A stretch of DNA of 64,000 bases, from contig OX463782.1 in the NCBI GenBank assembly GCA_949825025.1, positions 39,271,951 to 39,335,950 on the forward strand, in the 5' to 3' direction. Made by a program: the position numbers and the translations under genes. The DNA comes from Siphlonurus alternatus. Taxonomy: Eukaryota; Arthropoda; Insecta; Ephemeroptera; Siphlonuridae. Of the stretch, positions 62,243 to 64,000 are shown in pieces. The notes under the pieces were generated by a model. That model saw only the letters and a list, made by a program, of their open reading frames with translations, searched no databases and was not told the origin of the DNA. The number at the start of each line of letters is the position of its first letter. Positions within the stretch are counted from its first letter, which is position 1.

Positions 62243-63036
62243 TAGTTTTTTGGCTGAATAACCAAGCCATATCCATTTTTGTATGGACGTAAATAGAAGC
62301 CGGATCCATTTTTACTTGAATTTTTACCCAAGGCTACAGCTTCCATAGTTTCATTATGTCTCTTCATTTCATCCAATGATTTTCTAGCGTTTTTCGCATC
62401 ATTCACTGCTTTGACTACAGCTGAGGCTCCACCTGCTAGCGCACCTGTTGCTGAAAGTGCAGCGAAGAGAGGTACAAGGAAAGGTAGCACTCCTCCAGTC
62501 TTTGGTACTGGTATTATTCTTGGAGTCTTATTTTGCTTCTCAGATTTCTTCTTGATTCTCTTACGAGCTTCTGATAATGCAATTTTAGTAGCGGCTTTTA
62601 TATCTTTCACACCAGATGATCTAACAGCTTTTTTAACTCCGCTTAAATTTGCTTTGAAGTTATCTGCCTTTTTAGCCTTATTACGAGGCTTCAGAGATCC
62701 TCCTGTCTTCACTTTGGCTTTCATTGCTCCGGTAACAATCATTGAAGCTAACTTTTCTCCAACAGAAGCGTCAGATGATTTAAATCTCTTCCAAGCTTTC
62801 TCCTCAAGGATTTTATCAGCCTTGTGACGCTCTGTAGTATCTTTTGTTTTGGAATAAAACACGTCGTGCTCAAGGCAGGCCTTGTCAAGTGGATTTATTC
62901 CTTGATCTCCACGTGCAAGACGCTCGGCAAGCTTTGTATTTGGACCGCAAAACTGATATCCTGGTATATGTAATTCTGCTGGAATTTTACTGAGAGCGTC
63001 GGTTATCCAACCTTCCCCAACTGCACCAGACTTCAT
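62242..63036 (-). CDS. Minor capsid protein with parvovirus-like phospholipase A2 domain (264 aa)
   Basis: Residues about 23-80 form a secreted-PLA2-like domain of the parvovirus VP1 type: calcium loop GYQFCGPNT (26-34), then D51-x2-C54-x2-H57-D58-x2-Y61, with H57-D58 as the catalytic pair. In parvoviruses this activity breaches the endosome. A basic Lys/Arg-rich middle (105-175) follows. Next comes a hydrophobic, Gly/Ala-rich stretch (181-212: GGVLPFLVPLFAALSATGAL and on) and a conserved end with RHNETMEA and FYLRPYKNGYGL. The C-terminal layout is common to invertebrate Polinton-type proteins and suggests a membrane-active or DNA-binding part. It is the first gene of the leftward cluster; the ATG at 63036 faces the ATPase gene across 235 bp. 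Key residues are all present. Confidence 0.9.
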   Translation of the reverse strand: MKSGAVGEGWITDALSKIPAELHIPGYQFCGPNTKLAERLARGDQGINPLDKACLEHDVFYSKTKDTTERHKADKILEEKAWKRFKSSDASVGEKLASMIVTGAMKAKVKTGGSLKPRNKAKKADNFKANLSGVKKAVRSSGVKDIKAATKIALSEARKRIKKKSEKQNKTPRIIPVPKTGGVLPFLVPLFAALSATGALAGGASAVVKAVNDAKNARKSLDEMKRHNETMEAVALGKNSSKNGSGFYLRPYKNGYGLVIQPKN

Positions 63037-63090
63037 TATGATAAATATATTCCTTATACAATATATTTATAATTTAATGTTTTGTATCTT

Positions 63091-63190
63091 GGGAGGGGAA
63101 ATGGTCGAACGGGTTAATTTGCATGAACCAGCAGTCTGGAGTGGTCGTGCTGTAGATAACTCGTTCGAATCCCTGCTCCTCTCAATTTTT
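63091..63190 (+). ncRNA. tRNA-like Pol III transcription unit
   Basis: About 93 bases with both internal Pol III promoter boxes: A box TGGTCGAACGG (63102-63112; 7 of 9 fixed positions) and B box CGTTCGAATCC (63162-63172; 10 of 11), 49 bp apart. A TTTTT terminator sits at 63186-63190. The outer ends GGAGGGG (63092-63098) and CTCCTCT can pair over 7 bp with two G-U pairs. The length and A-box context resemble class II tRNAs (Ser/Leu). However, the T-stem does not pair beyond one base, and no normal anticodon arm forms; instead CAGCA and TGCTG can pair. It is either a decayed tRNA or a tRNA-like viral RNA. It lies between the divergent capsid and ATPase genes. Confidence 0.5.
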
Positions 63191-63271
63191 ATTAACTTTA
63201 ATAAAATTTTTATATCACATTGATATATGTATTTATATAAAGGTTTGTATAAGATATCATCAGTTTTCAAA

Positions 63272-63958
63272 ATGAAGCTTATACAGCAGCATGTAAAACT
63301 TCCTATCAAAAATATTGATGGAGGTACAATGGACGTTGCTAGAACCAAACATGGACCGTTGCTACCAAACAGTATACGTGCTTTAATATGTGGTCCCTCA
63401 GCATCAGGCAAAACTAATATGATGTGCTGTCTACTTACAGATGAGAATGGATTAAAATTTGAGAATCTTTATATATACAGTAAATCATTGTATCAAGCTA
63501 AATATACGCAACTTGCGGAGATTATGAGAAATGTTCCAGAAATATCATTTGAAACATTTTCTTCAACAAATGAAGTAATACCACCAAATGAAGCCAAGGA
63601 GAACTCTGTTTTCATTTTTGATGATGTTATATGTGACAAGCAAGAAAATATGAAAAACTACTTTAGTATGGGACGTCATCGTTCTGTAGACTCATTCTAT
63701 CTATGCCAGACATATGCTAAAGTACCAAAACATTTGATAAGAGATAACGCTAACTTGATAATATTATTCAAACAAGATGAAACCAATTTGAAACATTGTT
63801 ATCAAGATCATGTAAGTCCAGATGTTACTTTCGAGGAATTTAAAAATATATGTCAAATGTGTTGGTCTGACAATTTCAATTTTGTTACTATAGACAAAGA
63901 ATGTGAAATAAAAAATGGAAGATTTAGAAAAGGTTTTGACAAATTTGTTGTTGTATAA
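63272..63958 (+). CDS. Genome-packaging ATPase, A32/FtsK-HerA type (228 aa)
   Basis: P-loop ATPase that would drive viral DNA into the capsid. It shows Walker A GPSASGKT (41-48), Walker B SVFIFDDV (112-119) with the acidic pair D117-D118, and the motif YLCQTYAKVPKHLIRDNAN (143-161), in which Q146 fits the sensor position of A32-like enzymes. The length is usual for Polinton ATPases. The chosen ATG (63272, context AAAATGA) gives 228 aa; an ATG 45 bp upstream (63227) has T at -3 and would add 15 residues lacking conserved features. It is transcribed away from the capsid cluster. The next plus-strand frame starts 2 bp after its stop. The frame is intact and all key residues are present. Confidence 0.92.
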   Translation: MKLIQQHVKLPIKNIDGGTMDVARTKHGPLLPNSIRALICGPSASGKTNMMCCLLTDENGLKFENLYIYSKSLYQAKYTQLAEIMRNVPEISFETFSSTNEVIPPNEAKENSVFIFDDVICDKQENMKNYFSMGRHRSVDSFYLCQTYAKVPKHLIRDNANLIILFKQDETNLKHCYQDHVSPDVTFEEFKNICQMCWSDNFNFVTIDKECEIKNGRFRKGFDKFVVV

Positions 63959-63960
63959 AT

Positions 63961-64000
63961 ATGTCTGCATTAGTCAATATATCTCAGTCAATGACAAGCT
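63961..64000 (+). CDS. Start of a further plus-strand gene (partial)
   Basis: An ATG 2 bp after the ATPase stop opens a frame of 13 codons (MSALVNISQSMTS) to the window edge without a stop. The tight spacing matches the other viral gene junctions. Too little is visible to name it. A chance frame cannot be excluded. Confidence 0.4.
   Translation, partial: MSALVNISQSMTS

Larger units (their letters stand above)
56958..64000. mobile_element. Endogenous adintovirus/Polinton-like element, left part
   Basis: Begins abruptly where satellite ends. It carries a set of genes known together from adintoviruses and Polintons: double-jelly-roll capsid, penton, adenain protease, PLA2-domain minor capsid protein and A32-type ATPase, plus a BIR protein and a small spliced gene. 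The first bases are AGTAGAGGGGGTG; Polintons start with AG and make 6-bp duplications, so CCCGTA (56952-56957) is the predicted duplication. Its partner and the other terminal repeat lie outside the window. Family DNA polymerase B and integrase genes are not seen here and would be expected further right. Base composition differs clearly from the satellite. All complete genes have intact frames. Confidence 0.88.

Noticed and set aside
62411..62827. 138-codon plus-strand frame opposite the PLA2 gene
   Set aside because: Antisense shadow of a gene with clear catalytic motifs. Its hydrophobic look comes from the complement of Lys/Ala-rich codons.
63091..63183. Functional tRNA-Ser or tRNA-Leu
   Set aside because: The A and B boxes fit, but the T-stem pairs at one position only and no standard anticodon loop forms, so an acceptor tRNA is not supported.
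63038..63223. Plus-strand 61-codon frame across the tRNA-like unit
   Set aside because: It overlaps the Pol III boxes and shows no protein features. The tRNA-like reading explains the sequence better.

Overview
The window is eukaryotic, most likely from an invertebrate and probably an arthropod. There is no bacterial gene organisation. The one clear multi-exon gene has a GT-AG intron of 112 bp, AATAAA signals are present, and the mobile elements (non-LTR retrotransposon, CACTA-like DNA transposon, Polinton/adintovirus-like element) are typical of invertebrate genomes. The species cannot be named from the sequence.

About 52 kb (1-14830, 15771-27051, 30895-56957) is one AT-rich satellite array. 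Its monomers are about 333-345 bp, all in the same orientation, roughly 150 copies by position arithmetic. Each monomer carries the landmark CTCTGAGGTAGGGTATATTG, a small hairpin ATTGAATT-CCT-AATTCAAT and a C-run followed by ATATACTTAACATGGG or a variant. The array has higher-order structure: units of about 2058 bp near the left end, 1025 bp at 33.7-36.9 kb and about 2384 bp at 46-56 kb. A 3.0-kb block (9786-12806) reappears 10875 bp downstream. Some variants appear only right of about 24-25 kb, so at least two array domains meet there. Short open frames inside the satellite are repeat read-through, not genes.

Two elements interrupt the satellite. At 14831-15770 lies the 3' end of a jockey/CR1-like non-LTR retrotransposon on the minus strand, with a (TTA)n tail and a 14-bp inverted copy of satellite at its truncated 5' junction. 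At 27052-30894 is a 3843-bp DNA transposon with 11-bp terminal inverted repeats (CACTGTTATTT), a TT duplication and many subterminal TGTCTTA motifs. It has no convincing transposase. Its interior is an array of ACCGGTAATTTACCGG palindromes in two opposed halves.

At 56958 the satellite stops and a virus-derived element begins, running off the right edge of the window. Its gene set matches adintovirus/Polinton-type elements. On the minus strand, in order of transcription, are a minor capsid protein with a parvovirus-like phospholipase A2 domain, an adenain-type cysteine protease, a penton-like single-jelly-roll protein, a double-jelly-roll major capsid protein, and a protein ending in a complete BIR (inhibitor-of-apoptosis) zinc domain. 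On the plus strand are a small spliced protein at the left, an A32/FtsK-type packaging ATPase at the right, and the start of another gene. The capsid genes abut or overlap (TAATG junction, 8-nt overlap, 24-nt gap), as in a compact virus genome. They probably supply capsid shell, maturation, membrane penetration and genome packaging, with the BIR protein a candidate blocker of host cell death. Polymerase and integrase would be expected beyond the right edge and are not seen.

The most unusual parts of the viral element are four. A tRNA-like Pol III unit sits between the divergent capsid and ATPase genes. Three exact GTCACGTGAC boxes lie with a CRE palindrome and a G-quadruplex motif near the terminus. 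A 568-bp retroposon-like insertion with 14-bp target duplications separates penton from major capsid, implying the copy is endogenous. The BIR domain is joined to an N-terminal domain I do not recognise.
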